A DNA stretch of 64,000 nucleotides from Chryseobacterium sp. G0186 (GCF_003815675.1 NZ_CP033918.1:2108001-2172000); one strand, 5' to 3'; counted from the first letter of the stretch, positions 16,267 through 25,098 are shown. The notes: a model not told the origin generated them from the letters alone. Made by a program: numbers and translations.

Positions 16267-17661
16267 TTACCTTTTGGGTAGAACATGAGCCGGTACCCTA
16301 AAAACAGCAATCATCACAAGAAGTAAACAAATAATATTAATGAATACAACAATTGAAAAAGCTTTGTAATAGTTTTGGACCAATGGTTTTTCGTCCAGAA
16401 AATAATAAAAGACACTTCCAATGGCAACAATTCCAATGATAGCAGCAATCTGCTGAAACGTATTATAAACACCGGATGCATTCCCTATCAGCTTCTCAGG
16501 CATTCCGGACAAAGCAATGTTTGCCAGTGACGGAATAATGGACCCCACCCCTATTCCATGTAGGAAAAGTAATAGGTAAAACAGGTAAAATGCTGTTTGA
16601 ATCCTGAAAAATATAACCTGAAAAATAAGAACGGTAATGATAAACCCAAGACCAACCAGCAACGCTTTCTTTCCGTATTTTAGTATCAATTTTACAGAAA
16701 AAATAGAAGCCAGAATGAATCCTAACCCCTGAAATACAATTATTTCTCCTGCATTTAACGGACTGATCTTCAACCCATCCTGAAAGAATAGGGAAAGAAT
16801 ATAAAAATAGGAATCGAGCATAATAAAAAAGAAAGAAACAGCTATAATTCCAAGGCTGAAATTTTTATACTGAAACAATTCAAAATCAATAAGGTATGCG
16901 ATTTTTTTCTTCAACTTATCTTTCTGATTTTTGATGAAATACATTACAATACAGATGGAAATAATAACCAGCAGTATATTTTGACCCGTTAGTCCTTCTT
17001 TTTCAGAAGCTGTCAGCGCATAAGTAATTCCAAAAAGTCCTGCAGATAATGTAAAGACACCCCAAACATCAAAAGCCTGGCTTACCTCATCCCTGGATTC
17101 TTCCAGTTGCTTTGCACTGTAGAAAATCGCCAGCAGACAAATAGGAATATTAATCAGAAAAATAAGCCGCCAAGATTCTTCCATTACCGTTAATGAAGAA
17201 AAATAACCTCCTAAAAACTGCCCTAAAATAGTTCCTATCCCAATCGTAATTCCATACCATCCCATCGCTTTTGTCCGCTCTTCATGTCCTGTAAATAAAA
17301 TCTGTATCATCGAAAGTACCTGTGGTGCCATCAATGCTGCACTGAGCCCTTGTATAAATCTTGAAATAACCAGCTGAACTGCCCCTGATGAGATTCCACA
17401 CCCTATGGAACTGATCATAAAAAACAGGAGCCCAATAATAAATATTTTTTTTCTCCCATATAAATCGCCTAATCTTCCTCCTGTAATCAGAAAGGAAGCA
17501 AAACCAATAAGATAAGCTGCTATCATAAACTGCATTTCTCCATTGGAGGCATGGATACTGTGTTGGATCGATGGGATGGATACATTGATGATAAAAATAT
17601 CCATGATTGTTAAGAGTTGTCCAAAAAGTATAACAATCAAATTCAAATATTTACATTTCAT
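16267..17661 (-). CDS. MFS efflux transporter, DHA2-like (14-helix drug/H+ antiporter type)
   Basis: 464 aa, polytopic, about 13-14 membrane helices. MFS motif A is visible in the first cytoplasmic loop (GGRLGDLYGRKKIF) and the helix 5 antiporter motif in GWYGITIGIGTILGQFLGGYF. The family exports drugs or dyes in exchange for protons. It lies 39 nt downstream of a TetR regulator on the same strand, and a 14-bp palindrome sits in that gap, so the pair looks like a self-contained inducible efflux module. The inducer is unknown. Confidence 0.85.
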   Translation of the reverse strand: MKCKYLNLIVILFGQLLTIMDIFIINVSIPSIQHSIHASNGEMQFMIAAYLIGFASFLITGGRLGDLYGRKKIFIIGLLFFMISSIGCGISSGAVQLVISRFIQGLSAALMAPQVLSMIQILFTGHEERTKAMGWYGITIGIGTILGQFLGGYFSSLTVMEESWRLIFLINIPICLLAIFYSAKQLEESRDEVSQAFDVWGVFTLSAGLFGITYALTASEKEGLTGQNILLVIISICIVMYFIKNQKDKLKKKIAYLIDFELFQYKNFSLGIIAVSFFFIMLDSYFYILSLFFQDGLKISPLNAGEIIVFQGLGFILASIFSVKLILKYGKKALLVGLGFIITVLIFQVIFFRIQTAFYLFYLLLFLHGIGVGSIIPSLANIALSGMPEKLIGNASGVYNTFQQIAAIIGIVAIGSVFYYFLDEKPLVQNYYKAFSIVVFINIICLLLVMIAVFRVPAHVLPKR

Positions 17662-17667
17662 TTTTAT

Positions 17668-17681
17668 ATAGATATATCTAT
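17668..17681 (-). promoter_or_regulatory. Palindromic candidate operator before the MFS gene
   Basis: ATAGATATATCTAT is a perfect 14-bp palindrome 7 nt upstream of the MFS start. It shares the half-site ATAGATA with the inverted repeat in front of the tetR gene at 18293-18314, though with no central spacer. Confidence 0.5.
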
Positions 17682-17700
17682 TTTTTATAATTAAAAAAAA

Positions 17701-18264
17701 TTAAGGTAGTAAACCCTTAACCATTTTTTTCACCTGATCAAAAGAGTCGTTTTGTTTGTTGATTGTAGAGGTTACTACCGCCCCTTCAATGAGCAGGAAA
17801 ATAGAATCTGCAAGTAATCCTGTATCCTGAAGTTGATGTTTTTCGTTATATTCTTTAATAATGGTAAGGATCAATTCCTTTTGTTTATCCTTATGCTTTT
17901 TCACAAAGTCTGAGACTACGGCATTTCCGTCTCCTATTTCAGAAATAATTTTGATAAAGTGACACCCTGCAAACTTAGAAGACTGCTGTAGTTTTTTCCG
18001 GTAATCAATGATCGCCATGATCTTATTCTCAGGTTCTGAAATAGAAGCGATACTTTTTTCAAATCCTTCAAACCAGTCATTCTCCTCTTTGATCAGATAG
18101 GCCTGAAGGAGATCATTCTTAGATGAAAAATGGTTATATAAGGAACCGATGGCGATATCAGCCTCAGCAATGATCTGATTGATACCCGTAGAATTATATC
18201 CCTGCTTATAAAACAGATCCGATGCAACCCTAATGATTCTGTCGTGAACTTTCTCTTTTTTCAT
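17701..18264 (-). CDS. TetR/AcrR family transcriptional repressor
   Basis: 187 aa. The N-terminal TetR HTH occupies residues 6-52 (RIIRVASDLFYKQGYNSTGI, then ADIAIGSLYNHFSSKNDLLQ). The C-terminal helical domain has the pattern of the YxaF/LmrA-like group (KFAGCHFIKIISEIGD). The family represses adjacent efflux genes and releases DNA on ligand binding. It is the first gene of a two-gene unit with the MFS transporter, and its own promoter carries an inverted repeat, so autoregulation is likely. Confidence 0.85.
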   Translation of the reverse strand: MKKEKVHDRIIRVASDLFYKQGYNSTGINQIIAEADIAIGSLYNHFSSKNDLLQAYLIKEENDWFEGFEKSIASISEPENKIMAIIDYRKKLQQSSKFAGCHFIKIISEIGDGNAVVSDFVKKHKDKQKELILTIIKEYNEKHQLQDTGLLADSIFLLIEGAVVTSTINKQNDSFDQVKKMVKGLLP

Positions 18265-18278
18265 TCTGAAAATTTTTA

Positions 18279-18314
18279 CAAAACTACATAAAAAATAGAT
18301 AAGTCTATCTATTT
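18279..18314 (-). promoter_or_regulatory. tetR promoter with overlapping inverted-repeat operator
   Basis: Minus strand TAGTTTTG (18279-18286) is a -7 element 15 nt from the tetR start. Immediately upstream, AAATAGATA (18293-18301) and TATCTATTT (18306-18314) form a perfect 9-bp inverted repeat with a 4-bp spacer, placed where polymerase would bind. This is a typical repressor site. Confidence 0.6.
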
Positions 18315-18383
18315 TAAATTAAAGAGAAAATTGTATTTTTAAGTGATCTAATAAAAATATCTTTACATTTAAAAAAGGCTTTT

Positions 18384-18848
18384 ATGAATCTGCATCAGTC
18401 ATTTTGTATTTTTTTGATCCTGATTCTTACATCTTGTCAACAGCCAGAGAAAACCATCCACGCAAAAACTATGAGCAAAACCAATCCTGTTGTTTACTTT
18501 GAAATTCCCGTCAATGATATGGTACGTGCAGAAAAATTCTATACTGCAGTTTTTAATTTCAGCTTTGAAAAGGAGATTATTGATCATTATGAGATGGCGT
18601 TATTCCCTTTTGAGGAAAAAAACAGTGGGATAACGGGTGCTTTGGCAAAGGGTGATGTGTATCAACCCTCTAAAAGCGGTGTTATTATTTATTTTAAAAC
18701 AGAAAGCATTGATGCTACCTTGGAAAAAGTGATTGAACATGGTGGAAAGCTTCTTTATCCCAAGAAAACTGATGAGAAATATGGTTTTTATGTAGCAGAA
18801 TTTGAAGATTCGGAGGGAAACAGAATTGCGTTGCATGAAACATTGTAA
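18384..18848 (+). CDS. VOC (glyoxalase/bleomycin-resistance) family protein with lipoprotein signal
   Basis: 154 aa. From residue 30 on it is a single VOC module (NPVVYFEIPVNDMVRAEKFY... GKLLYPKKTDEKYGFYVAEFEDSEGNRIALHE), the beta-alpha-beta-beta-beta fold used by metal-dependent lyases and dioxygenases. Residues 1-29 look like a lipoprotein signal peptide with a lipobox-like LTSCQ. If the internal ATG at 18471 (MSKTNPVV) is used instead, the protein is cytoplasmic, 125 aa, the common VOC length. Both starts are plausible. Divergent from tetR. Confidence 0.75.
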   Translation: MNLHQSFCIFLILILTSCQQPEKTIHAKTMSKTNPVVYFEIPVNDMVRAEKFYTAVFNFSFEKEIIDHYEMALFPFEEKNSGITGALAKGDVYQPSKSGVIIYFKTESIDATLEKVIEHGGKLLYPKKTDEKYGFYVAEFEDSEGNRIALHETL

Positions 18849-18975
18849 CACACTTGAACTGAGATTTTAAAATTATATTTCCCTTTCCATTTAATACATA
18901 ATACTTTTTAGAGGAAGTATCTTCATATTTTGTATCTTTAATTACCATTTCATAAAAATTATTTGGTTAATAAGT

Positions 18976-19590
18976 ATGGCAGAAGAACTTTATTTCATCA
19001 AAACCAACCCGAATATTGCCAAAATTAATTTGTACAATAAACTTTGTCGTGAAGAGGAAAATATTATGAATTTCCTACAATCTAAGGGAAAAGTAAACCT
19101 TGAAATCATTAAGGATAAGGTAAAAGACTCTGTAGAAGAGCTTACCAAGGAGGAACTTTCAAGTATTTTTTCCTGGTTCAGCAAAATGTATCATTCGGAT
19201 GATGAGGAAATAAAAACTCAGCTGTTCATCCATGGTATCGATCTTTTTTATGAAATTCCGTCCATCCATCATGTGGAAAACTTCCAGCAGATTCTCTCCA
19301 ATTATGAGAAACTCTTTCATCAGGATCTCAATTATAAAGTGAATGCCCAAAATTTTAATCAATTTCTGATTTACGGAATCTTTTTAACGGAAATCATCAA
19401 TAAGGAACAGGGTAAGGAGAATATTCTTTCTGACTATCTAAAATCTGATTACGAGTCTTTATATGTTCTTGCCGAGAAACAATCAGAGTTCAAAGATTTA
19501 GAGGGTAAAAACAGCGCTGAGCTTCAACATTATTTCAGTGATCTGTATGATCTAACCAAGTTTTATAAAGGTTCCATTATCCAGCTTTAG
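18976..19590 (+). CDS. Hypothetical protein, 204 aa
   Basis: I do not recognise the family. It is acidic, predicted all-helical and cytoplasmic, with repeated Leu/Phe/Tyr heptad-like helices and no signal peptide. The N-terminal LYFIKTNPNIAKINLYNKLCREEENIMNFL is a distinctive start. It stands alone, convergent with the epimerase gene 13 nt away, with no obvious terminator between. Confidence 0.6.
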   Translation: MAEELYFIKTNPNIAKINLYNKLCREEENIMNFLQSKGKVNLEIIKDKVKDSVEELTKEELSSIFSWFSKMYHSDDEEIKTQLFIHGIDLFYEIPSIHHVENFQQILSNYEKLFHQDLNYKVNAQNFNQFLIYGIFLTEIINKEQGKENILSDYLKSDYESLYVLAEKQSEFKDLEGKNSAELQHYFSDLYDLTKFYKGSIIQL

Positions 19591-19603
19591 GAAAAGAAGT
19601 TTT

Positions 19604-20623
19604 TTAAGCTTCCTTTAAAAGTTCGGGGTTTCTTATCAGATAATCAAGAGCTTCTTTTACTGCCTGTTCAGGACTTTTAGGATTAAATCCCAATTCATTT
19701 CTGGCCTTGGAAATATCAAAATCCTGCTGTAGCCCGGAAAACATGGCAATGTCTTTTCTGGTTAGTACCGGAGCCTTCCCGCTTACCTTTGCTATAAATT
19801 CCATGAGAGCAGCAATCATAAACAAAATTCCCTTGGGAACAGAATTCGGAACATTCAATTTGAGCTCCGGATAAAGTTTATTGGCTAAAATGGTTGTATC
19901 CGTAATCGTCATACATTTTTCATTGGCTAAAATATAACGTTCTCCGGGACGTCCTTTTTGAGCAGCCAGATAACATCCTTCAGCTACATCTTTTACGTCT
20001 ATCCAGTTCAGGGTAATTTTGGTATCTACAGGGATTTTTTTATTCAGAATAAGCTTCAGTACTCCGTAGGAAACATTTAATGGAAGAAATGCCTCACTTC
20101 CAATCATTGCAGATGGCATTACGGAAACCAGTTCTACACCCTGTTTTGCAGCCCATTCAAAAGCCAGTTTTTCGCCATCATTTTTAGAATTATAATACAT
20201 ATCTCTGCGGTCAGGATTGTATCCATTGCTTTCTCTTGTGGGTAAATGAGTATAATCTAATGCGGCTATGGAACTTACATACACAATTCTCTTCACGCCC
20301 GCTTCAGCAGCGGCTTCAATAGTATTTCGGGTACCATTGATATTGACGTCATAAATTTCTTTTTTGGGATCTTTTGCCCATAATTTAAAGGAAGCACCAA
20401 CGGCATAAAAGGTCTCTACACCCTGCAATGCTTTTACAAAGGAGGCTTTATCTGTAATATCTGCCTGTACCAATTCACAGTTCAGGCCTTCAAAGGGTTG
20501 TTTATTGCTAATATTCCGTACTGTGGCCCGTACCGGAATTCCTTTTTTCAATAAAAATCTTACCAGATTATTTCCCAAATGCCCATTTGCTCCAGAAACG
20601 AGACTTAAATTATTCTTTGTCAT
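19604..20623 (-). CDS. NAD(P)-dependent epimerase/reductase (extended SDR, dihydroflavonol reductase-like)
   Basis: 339 aa. The Rossmann nucleotide-binding motif is GANGHLGNNLVRFLLKKG at residues 10-27, and the following strand ends in ATVRN. Catalytic residues of extended SDRs are visible: Ser in YVSSIAALDY and the YxxxK of YYNSKNDGEKLAFEW. The overall pattern resembles aldehyde reductases/dihydroflavonol-4-reductases acting on small carbonyls. It lies 59 nt downstream of a Crp-type regulator on the same strand and may be controlled by it. Confidence 0.82.
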   Translation of the reverse strand: MTKNNLSLVSGANGHLGNNLVRFLLKKGIPVRATVRNISNKQPFEGLNCELVQADITDKASFVKALQGVETFYAVGASFKLWAKDPKKEIYDVNINGTRNTIEAAAEAGVKRIVYVSSIAALDYTHLPTRESNGYNPDRRDMYYNSKNDGEKLAFEWAAKQGVELVSVMPSAMIGSEAFLPLNVSYGVLKLILNKKIPVDTKITLNWIDVKDVAEGCYLAAQKGRPGERYILANEKCMTITDTTILANKLYPELKLNVPNSVPKGILFMIAALMEFIAKVSGKAPVLTRKDIAMFSGLQQDFDISKARNELGFNPKSPEQAVKEALDYLIRNPELLKEA

Positions 20624-20682
20624 TGCATTGATTTTAATGCTACAAAGTTCAGCCTCCTCTCCTCGGAACCACTTGACTTTTG

Positions 20683-21258
20683 TTAGTTAATTATTTTTCT
20701 TCTGATCCGGCTCAAACTTTCCGGTTTCATGCCCAAAAATGAAGCGATATACTGAATGGGAACATTCTGAATAATCTTAGGATAATCTTTGATAAGTTTA
20801 AGGTAGCGCTCTTCTGCATTCAGAACTGATAATTCTCTGGATCTGTTTTCATTATAAGTAATAGACTGCTGGAAAACAGAGATACTGAAATCTTTCATCG
20901 TCTGGCTTTTATTAATCAGATGATCCAGGTTTTCCTTGGTAATTCTCAAAAGCTCACAATCTGTAATACACTCTACATGATCTTCAGAGACTGTTCCGTT
21001 GATAAAATGAAAATAAGACGTAAAAAATCCCGGAGGGCAATTGAGATGAGTTGTTATTTCACTTCCATTCTGATCTACATAAAAAAGTCTGAGATACCCT
21101 GAAACAATGTAATAAAGATAGCCCGGTACTTTCCCTGCTTCCTCTATCACTGTATTTTTGGAAAATACCACCGGTTCAAAATATTGTTTGACCGACTCTG
21201 CTTCTTCCTCGTTAAAATCATGAACGGAAAAAATATATTGTAAAAGCTTGTCATGCAT
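20683..21258 (-). CDS. Crp/Fnr family transcriptional regulator
   Basis: 191 aa from the ATG at 21258. The N-terminal cyclic-nucleotide-binding-like barrel (KNTVIEEAGKVPGYLYYIVSGYLRLFYVDQNG) is followed by a dimerisation helix and a short C-terminal region ending in NVPIQYIASFLGMKPESLSR, the recognition helix of this Bacteroidota group. It lacks the Cys cluster of Fnr. An upstream ATG at 21300 would add 14 residues, but it would overlap a -7-like element (21284-21291), so the inner start is preferred. Followed by the epimerase gene. Confidence 0.82.
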   Translation of the reverse strand: MHDKLLQYIFSVHDFNEEEAESVKQYFEPVVFSKNTVIEEAGKVPGYLYYIVSGYLRLFYVDQNGSEITTHLNCPPGFFTSYFHFINGTVSEDHVECITDCELLRITKENLDHLINKSQTMKDFSISVFQQSITYNENRSRELSVLNAEERYLKLIKDYPKIIQNVPIQYIASFLGMKPESLSRIRRKIIN

Positions 21259-21388
21259 TGAACTGGGGCTTTTGAGTTTCCTGCAAAAATAATCAAACAA
21301 AGCATTAGTCTTGGTTCTTCATAAAAAGTTTTTCACAAGGCTATGTAATAACCTGTAAATTTTAATTGTCTTGTATAAAAAACGAAAC

Positions 21389-23761
21389 ATGAACCGAAGG
21401 ATTGTTCTTCTTTTAAGTCTTATCTCCACCTCATTTATCTTTGCGCAAAGCGTTGAAGGAACCATTACAGACAAGAATAGTAAACCTGTCTCTGAAACTG
21501 AAGTCCTGATTACAAAAGAAAATGATAAATTTTCTGCCATTACAGATGAAAAAGGAATCTTTAAAATACCCTTAAAGGCAGACGGTGACTACTTACTTGA
21601 AGTCATAAAAGATGGGATAAAAACCAATAGTGAAAAAATTACAGTAAAAGGAAATGCCAGAAAGGATGTTCAGATCAAGGATGAACCTGTTGTACAGAAA
21701 GTGGATGGGGTAACGGTTACTGTAAAGAAAAAGTTATTTGAAAGAAAGGTAGACCGCCTGGTCTTCAATGTGGAAAACTCTGTAGCCTCGCAAGGAATTG
21801 ATGCCATAGAAGCATTAGCCAAAACACCGATGGTAAAAACCAGTGATGAAGCCATAAGTATTGCCGGGAAAAGTAATGTTGCTGTTATGATCAATGACAG
21901 GCTTCTCAACCTCAATGGACAGGAGCTTATCAACTACCTGAAAACGCTCCGTTCAGATGACATCCTTAAGATCGAAGTCATCACTACTCCACCAGCGAAA
22001 TACGATGCAGAGGGAAAAAGCGGACTGATCAATATTATTCTTAAGAAAAATGCCAACCTGGGCTGGAATGGCTCACTCCAGACTTCAGGAAATTACTTTT
22101 GGGGGAAGCCAACAGTTTCAGCAAGAAGTGGAGCTACTTTTAACTACCAGGGAGAAAAGCTGTCATTAAGCACCAACTTATCTGTTGGAGATAATTACTG
22201 GCAATATAATACGTATAATCGTCTAACCAGTACAACAGATAATAATTTCTGGAACAGAGACGGTGATAATCTCAATAATTATAAATACAAAAGTGGAAAT
22301 GTAAAGGCTGAGTATAAGATTAATGATAAAAATGTAGCAGGATTCAACTATAATTATTCACACAGTAACCCGTTGGAAATAGGTGAAAGTACATCAACCC
22401 GACTCAATGAAAAGGGACTGGCAAATATTTCCTCCAACTTCAGCAACAGAAATACCAGGGATGTTCATAATGCCACGGCATTTTATGAAGCAAAAATAGA
22501 CAGCATGGGGGGTAAATTGAATCTTACCGCCAATATGATGCTGAATAACTCCAATGCAAGAAATTTTTCCAATACCCTTAGTCCGGAAACCGTTTATACA
22601 ATGGCAAATCCAATCAGTAAATACAGAATTTACTCCGGACAGGCCGATCTTGAAAAAACATTTGCCAAGGTGAAAACAGAATCGGGATTAAAGTATACCA
22701 GAATTAAGAATGATTCTGAGTTTAATTTCTTTGATATCAACAACGGACAATACGATCTTAATACGGACAGAACCAATACCTTTTTTTATAATGAAGAAAA
22801 CTATGCCGCTTATTTTTCTACCAATTTTAAGATCAATGATCAATGGGATGCAAAAGCCGGACTTCGTTATGAGTATACCACATTGGAGGGGATTTCTATG
22901 AATGACAATACTTCAGCAAAGATTAAGTATGGTAAATTCTTTCCTACAGCCTATCTAAGCTATAAACCCAATGAAAACAATTCATTTTCACTTAACTATT
23001 CCCGCAGAATTTCCCGTCCTTACTTTGGGAACCTGAATCCGTTTAAATACTATACTTCAAATTATGAGTACACTACCGGAAACCCTTACCTATTACCATC
23101 GTTTTCCGACAACTTTGAACTTGGATATGTCCTGAATAACAACTTCAATGTCACCTTATACTACAATTACAATAAGGACAACTGGGACAGAGTTCAAATG
23201 GTCAATGGCGATTACAGATATACCGTTGCCAAAAACTTCTATAATGAAGATCAGGCCGGAATCAATATCAGCTATAATTACAACAAATTAAAATGGCTGG
23301 AATCCAATGTTTTTGTAAACGGTTTTTATTCTAAATCAAAATCTTATGATCCCTCCATTCTCTCAACACCGGCAGGATACAGTGCCAATATTAATATTGA
23401 CAATAATTTCTTCCTTAATAAAGAAAAAACAGTAACCCTGATGCTTGGGCTATGGGGTAGCCTTCCCAACAGAAACGGAAATACCTATTATTATACCAAT
23501 GCATCAGTATATACAGGAATGAAGCTAAGCCTTATGGATAAAAAGCTTCTTGTGAATCTTTATTTAAATGATCTCTTTAATACCAATCGTGAAAAAGGAA
23601 TAGAATATTATCCTACCTACAACATCGATTATCAATACAAAGGGATTACGAGAAATGTACACCTTTCTCTTACTTATAAATTCGGAAACAATAATGTAAA
23701 AGGAGCTACCAAGCAAGTGAAGTTTGAGGAATCCAACAGAGCAGGCGGTGGCAACAATTAA
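21389..23761 (+). CDS. Outer-membrane beta-barrel receptor (TonB-dependent receptor-like)
   Basis: 790 aa from the ATG; an upstream TTG start is less likely. The signal peptide is IVLLLSLISTSFIFAQS. Residues about 22-105 form a carboxypeptidase-regulatory-like beta-sandwich (EGTITDKNSKPVSETEVLI), a common N-terminal extension in Bacteroidota. A plug-like segment follows (VASQGIDAIEALAKTPMVK, VMINDRLLNLNGQELINYL, IEVITTPPAKYDAEGKSGLI), then a long aromatic-rich barrel ending in LSLTYKFGNNNVKG. The plug pattern is that of the outer-membrane beta-barrel family protein group found without SusD. Substrate unknown. Divergent from the Crp regulator. Confidence 0.82.
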   Translation: MNRRIVLLLSLISTSFIFAQSVEGTITDKNSKPVSETEVLITKENDKFSAITDEKGIFKIPLKADGDYLLEVIKDGIKTNSEKITVKGNARKDVQIKDEPVVQKVDGVTVTVKKKLFERKVDRLVFNVENSVASQGIDAIEALAKTPMVKTSDEAISIAGKSNVAVMINDRLLNLNGQELINYLKTLRSDDILKIEVITTPPAKYDAEGKSGLINIILKKNANLGWNGSLQTSGNYFWGKPTVSARSGATFNYQGEKLSLSTNLSVGDNYWQYNTYNRLTSTTDNNFWNRDGDNLNNYKYKSGNVKAEYKINDKNVAGFNYNYSHSNPLEIGESTSTRLNEKGLANISSNFSNRNTRDVHNATAFYEAKIDSMGGKLNLTANMMLNNSNARNFSNTLSPETVYTMANPISKYRIYSGQADLEKTFAKVKTESGLKYTRIKNDSEFNFFDINNGQYDLNTDRTNTFFYNEENYAAYFSTNFKINDQWDAKAGLRYEYTTLEGISMNDNTSAKIKYGKFFPTAYLSYKPNENNSFSLNYSRRISRPYFGNLNPFKYYTSNYEYTTGNPYLLPSFSDNFELGYVLNNNFNVTLYYNYNKDNWDRVQMVNGDYRYTVAKNFYNEDQAGINISYNYNKLKWLESNVFVNGFYSKSKSYDPSILSTPAGYSANINIDNNFFLNKEKTVTLMLGLWGSLPNRNGNTYYYTNASVYTGMKLSLMDKKLLVNLYLNDLFNTNREKGIEYYPTYNIDYQYKGITRNVHLSLTYKFGNNNVKGATKQVKFEESNRAGGGNN

Positions 23762-23813
23762 ATTTTTATCAGTTTAATTCAATATCTACAACAGGATAGA
23801 AACTATAACCCCG

Positions 23814-23853
23814 GACCAGCAGTTCCTAACATTAGGTTCTGTTGGTCTTTTTT
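23814..23853 (+). terminator. Intrinsic terminator after the receptor gene
   Basis: A long imperfect stem pairs 23814-23829 (GACCAGCAGTTCCTAA) with 23832-23847 (TTAGGTTCTGTTGGTC), with one G-U pair and one TT mismatch, followed by eight T. Confidence 0.8.
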
Positions 23854-23870
23854 TAATGGCAATTCATGAT

Positions 23871-24236
23871 TTATTTTTCATCGTTTATTACAACATTGTG
23901 AGTCTTAAAAAAGTAATAGAACATTCCACCTGCGAAATAAGCCAATACATCAAAAAAATCTCCGGTAAACAGCCCTGACAACTTTGGACAAAGAACCTCA
24001 AACAGAAAGGATACATACAGAATAGATGTCAAAACAAATTTGAGATCAGGCTTCCAACAATACCCTAGCATGCCATTCATGATATATTCTATCAGATAAC
24101 AGTACATAGGAATGGTGATGAGATCTGTAAAATGATCATTAAGGTAAGGAATATAAATTGCATTTTTCCTCAACAGGATAATCACTGCCCAGGTGACCAG
24201 TCCTAACAAAAACCAATATGAAATTCTCTTTTTCAT
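23871..24236 (-). CDS. Small polytopic membrane protein, 121 aa
   Basis: About four membrane segments: ISYWFLLGLVTWAVIILL, LITIPMYCYLIEYIMNGML, FVLTSILYVSFLFEVLCP and FFDVLAYFAGGMFYYFF. I do not recognise a named family, though the layout resembles small VanZ-like or teichoic-type anchors. Its ATG overlaps the stop of the 44-aa gene upstream by one base (TAATG), so the two are translationally coupled and likely functionally linked. Both are divergent from a TetR gene across a perfect palindrome. Confidence 0.65.
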   Translation of the reverse strand: MKKRISYWFLLGLVTWAVIILLRKNAIYIPYLNDHFTDLITIPMYCYLIEYIMNGMLGYCWKPDLKFVLTSILYVSFLFEVLCPKLSGLFTGDFFDVLAYFAGGMFYYFFKTHNVVINDEK

Positions 24237-24370
24237 TACATGTGCAATACTGCCATAATAAATCCGATAACGACCTGTAAAACCTTTGCCATAATATCCT
24301 GCATATCGGTTTCACTCTTCTTTTCATTCTTTGGGGCTGCTTCGTAATCAAATTTTTGTTTTCCTTCCAT
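24236..24370 (-). CDS. 44-aa single-pass membrane micropeptide
   Basis: A reading frame from the ATG at 24370 encodes a polar, charged N terminus (MEGKQKFDYEAAPKNEKKSE) and a C-terminal hydrophobic helix (VLQVVIGFIMAVLHM), as in small bacterial tail-anchored peptides. The stop overlaps the ATG of the 121-aa membrane gene (TAATG). A -7 element (24391-24398) lies 20 nt upstream. Reality is supported by promoter, coupling and composition; function unknown. Confidence 0.65.
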   Translation of the reverse strand: MEGKQKFDYEAAPKNEKKSETDMQDIMAKVLQVVIGFIMAVLHM

Positions 24371-24390
24371 TGTCGTACCATTTGATATTG

Positions 24391-24398
24391 CAAATATA
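24391..24398 (-). promoter_or_regulatory. -7 element for the membrane micropeptide operon
   Basis: Minus strand TATATTTG fits TAnnTTTG exactly and lies 20 nt before the 44-aa gene. The palindrome at 24401-24424 covers the adjacent upstream promoter region. Confidence 0.55.
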
Positions 24399-24400
24399 CT

Positions 24401-24424
24401 AAATTAGAACAATTGTTCTAATTT
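24401..24424. promoter_or_regulatory. Perfect 24-bp palindrome, probable TetR operator
   Basis: The arms AAATTAGAAC and GTTCTAATTT flank AATT, giving a perfect 24-bp dyad in the divergent gap. It abuts the minus-strand -7 element and lies 34-57 nt before the -7 element of tetR, so one bound repressor dimer pair could control the membrane operon and perhaps tetR. Confidence 0.65.
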
Positions 24425-24458
24425 TAAAAAATATGATTTAAGACAGTTCTTATATTCT

Positions 24459-24466
24459 TATATTTG
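24459..24466 (+). promoter_or_regulatory. -7 element of a probably leaderless tetR transcript
   Basis: TATATTTG fits the consensus and ends only 4 nt before the ATG at 24471, so transcription should start at or next to the start codon. Confidence 0.5.
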
Positions 24467-24470
24467 ACCG

Positions 24471-25091
24471 ATGAACACAAAAGAAAAAATTCTGCACAAA
24501 GCGCTTGAACTTTTTAATGAAAAGGGCTATAACAATATCACCACAAGACATATTGCGGCAGATCTTGGAATGAGTGCCGGAAATCTTCATTATCACTTTA
24601 AACATTCCGAGGATATTATCAAGATTCTTTTTGCAGAACTTACCCTGAGAATGGATGAATTGCTGAACAAAATGAAGAAAATAGAAAATAAAACCTTGGA
24701 AGATCTCTATAAGCTTACGTTTTCGACCTCTGAAATATTCTATTCCTACCGTTTCATTTTCATCAACTTTGTGGATATCTTAAAAAAAATTCCTGAGATC
24801 AACTCTCACTATGAAGAAATTCATGTCAACAGAAAAGAGGAATTTCAATTGATTTTTTCAGGGCTTCAAAAGAATAATATTCTACAAAAAGATATTCCGG
24901 ATTTTATCATGGACAGTCTTGTACAACAGATTTTCATTGTTGCGGACAACTGGCTGACTCACAACCGCCTCATTTTAAAATTAAATAAAAAAAAGGCGCT
25001 GCATCATTACACGATATTGCAGATGAATCTTTTTTATCCTTACCTCAATAAAGAACAGCAAAAACTTTATGAACAGCAGTACATCCAATAA
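24471..25091 (+). CDS. TetR/AcrR family transcriptional regulator
   Basis: 206 aa. The HTH at residues 5-50 is classic: EKILHKALELFNEKGYNNIT, then ADLGMSAGNLHYHFKHSEDI. The C-terminal ligand domain (TFSTSEIFYSYRFIFINFVDIL, HYTILQMNLFYPYLNKEQQ) is of the Bacteroidota type that often controls membrane or lipid genes. It is divergent from the two small membrane proteins and probably represses them through the 24-bp palindrome. A GNAT gene follows 7 nt after its stop. Confidence 0.85.
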   Translation: MNTKEKILHKALELFNEKGYNNITTRHIAADLGMSAGNLHYHFKHSEDIIKILFAELTLRMDELLNKMKKIENKTLEDLYKLTFSTSEIFYSYRFIFINFVDILKKIPEINSHYEEIHVNRKEEFQLIFSGLQKNNILQKDIPDFIMDSLVQQIFIVADNWLTHNRLILKLNKKKALHHYTILQMNLFYPYLNKEQQKLYEQQYIQ

Positions 25092-25098
25092 TCAGGAT

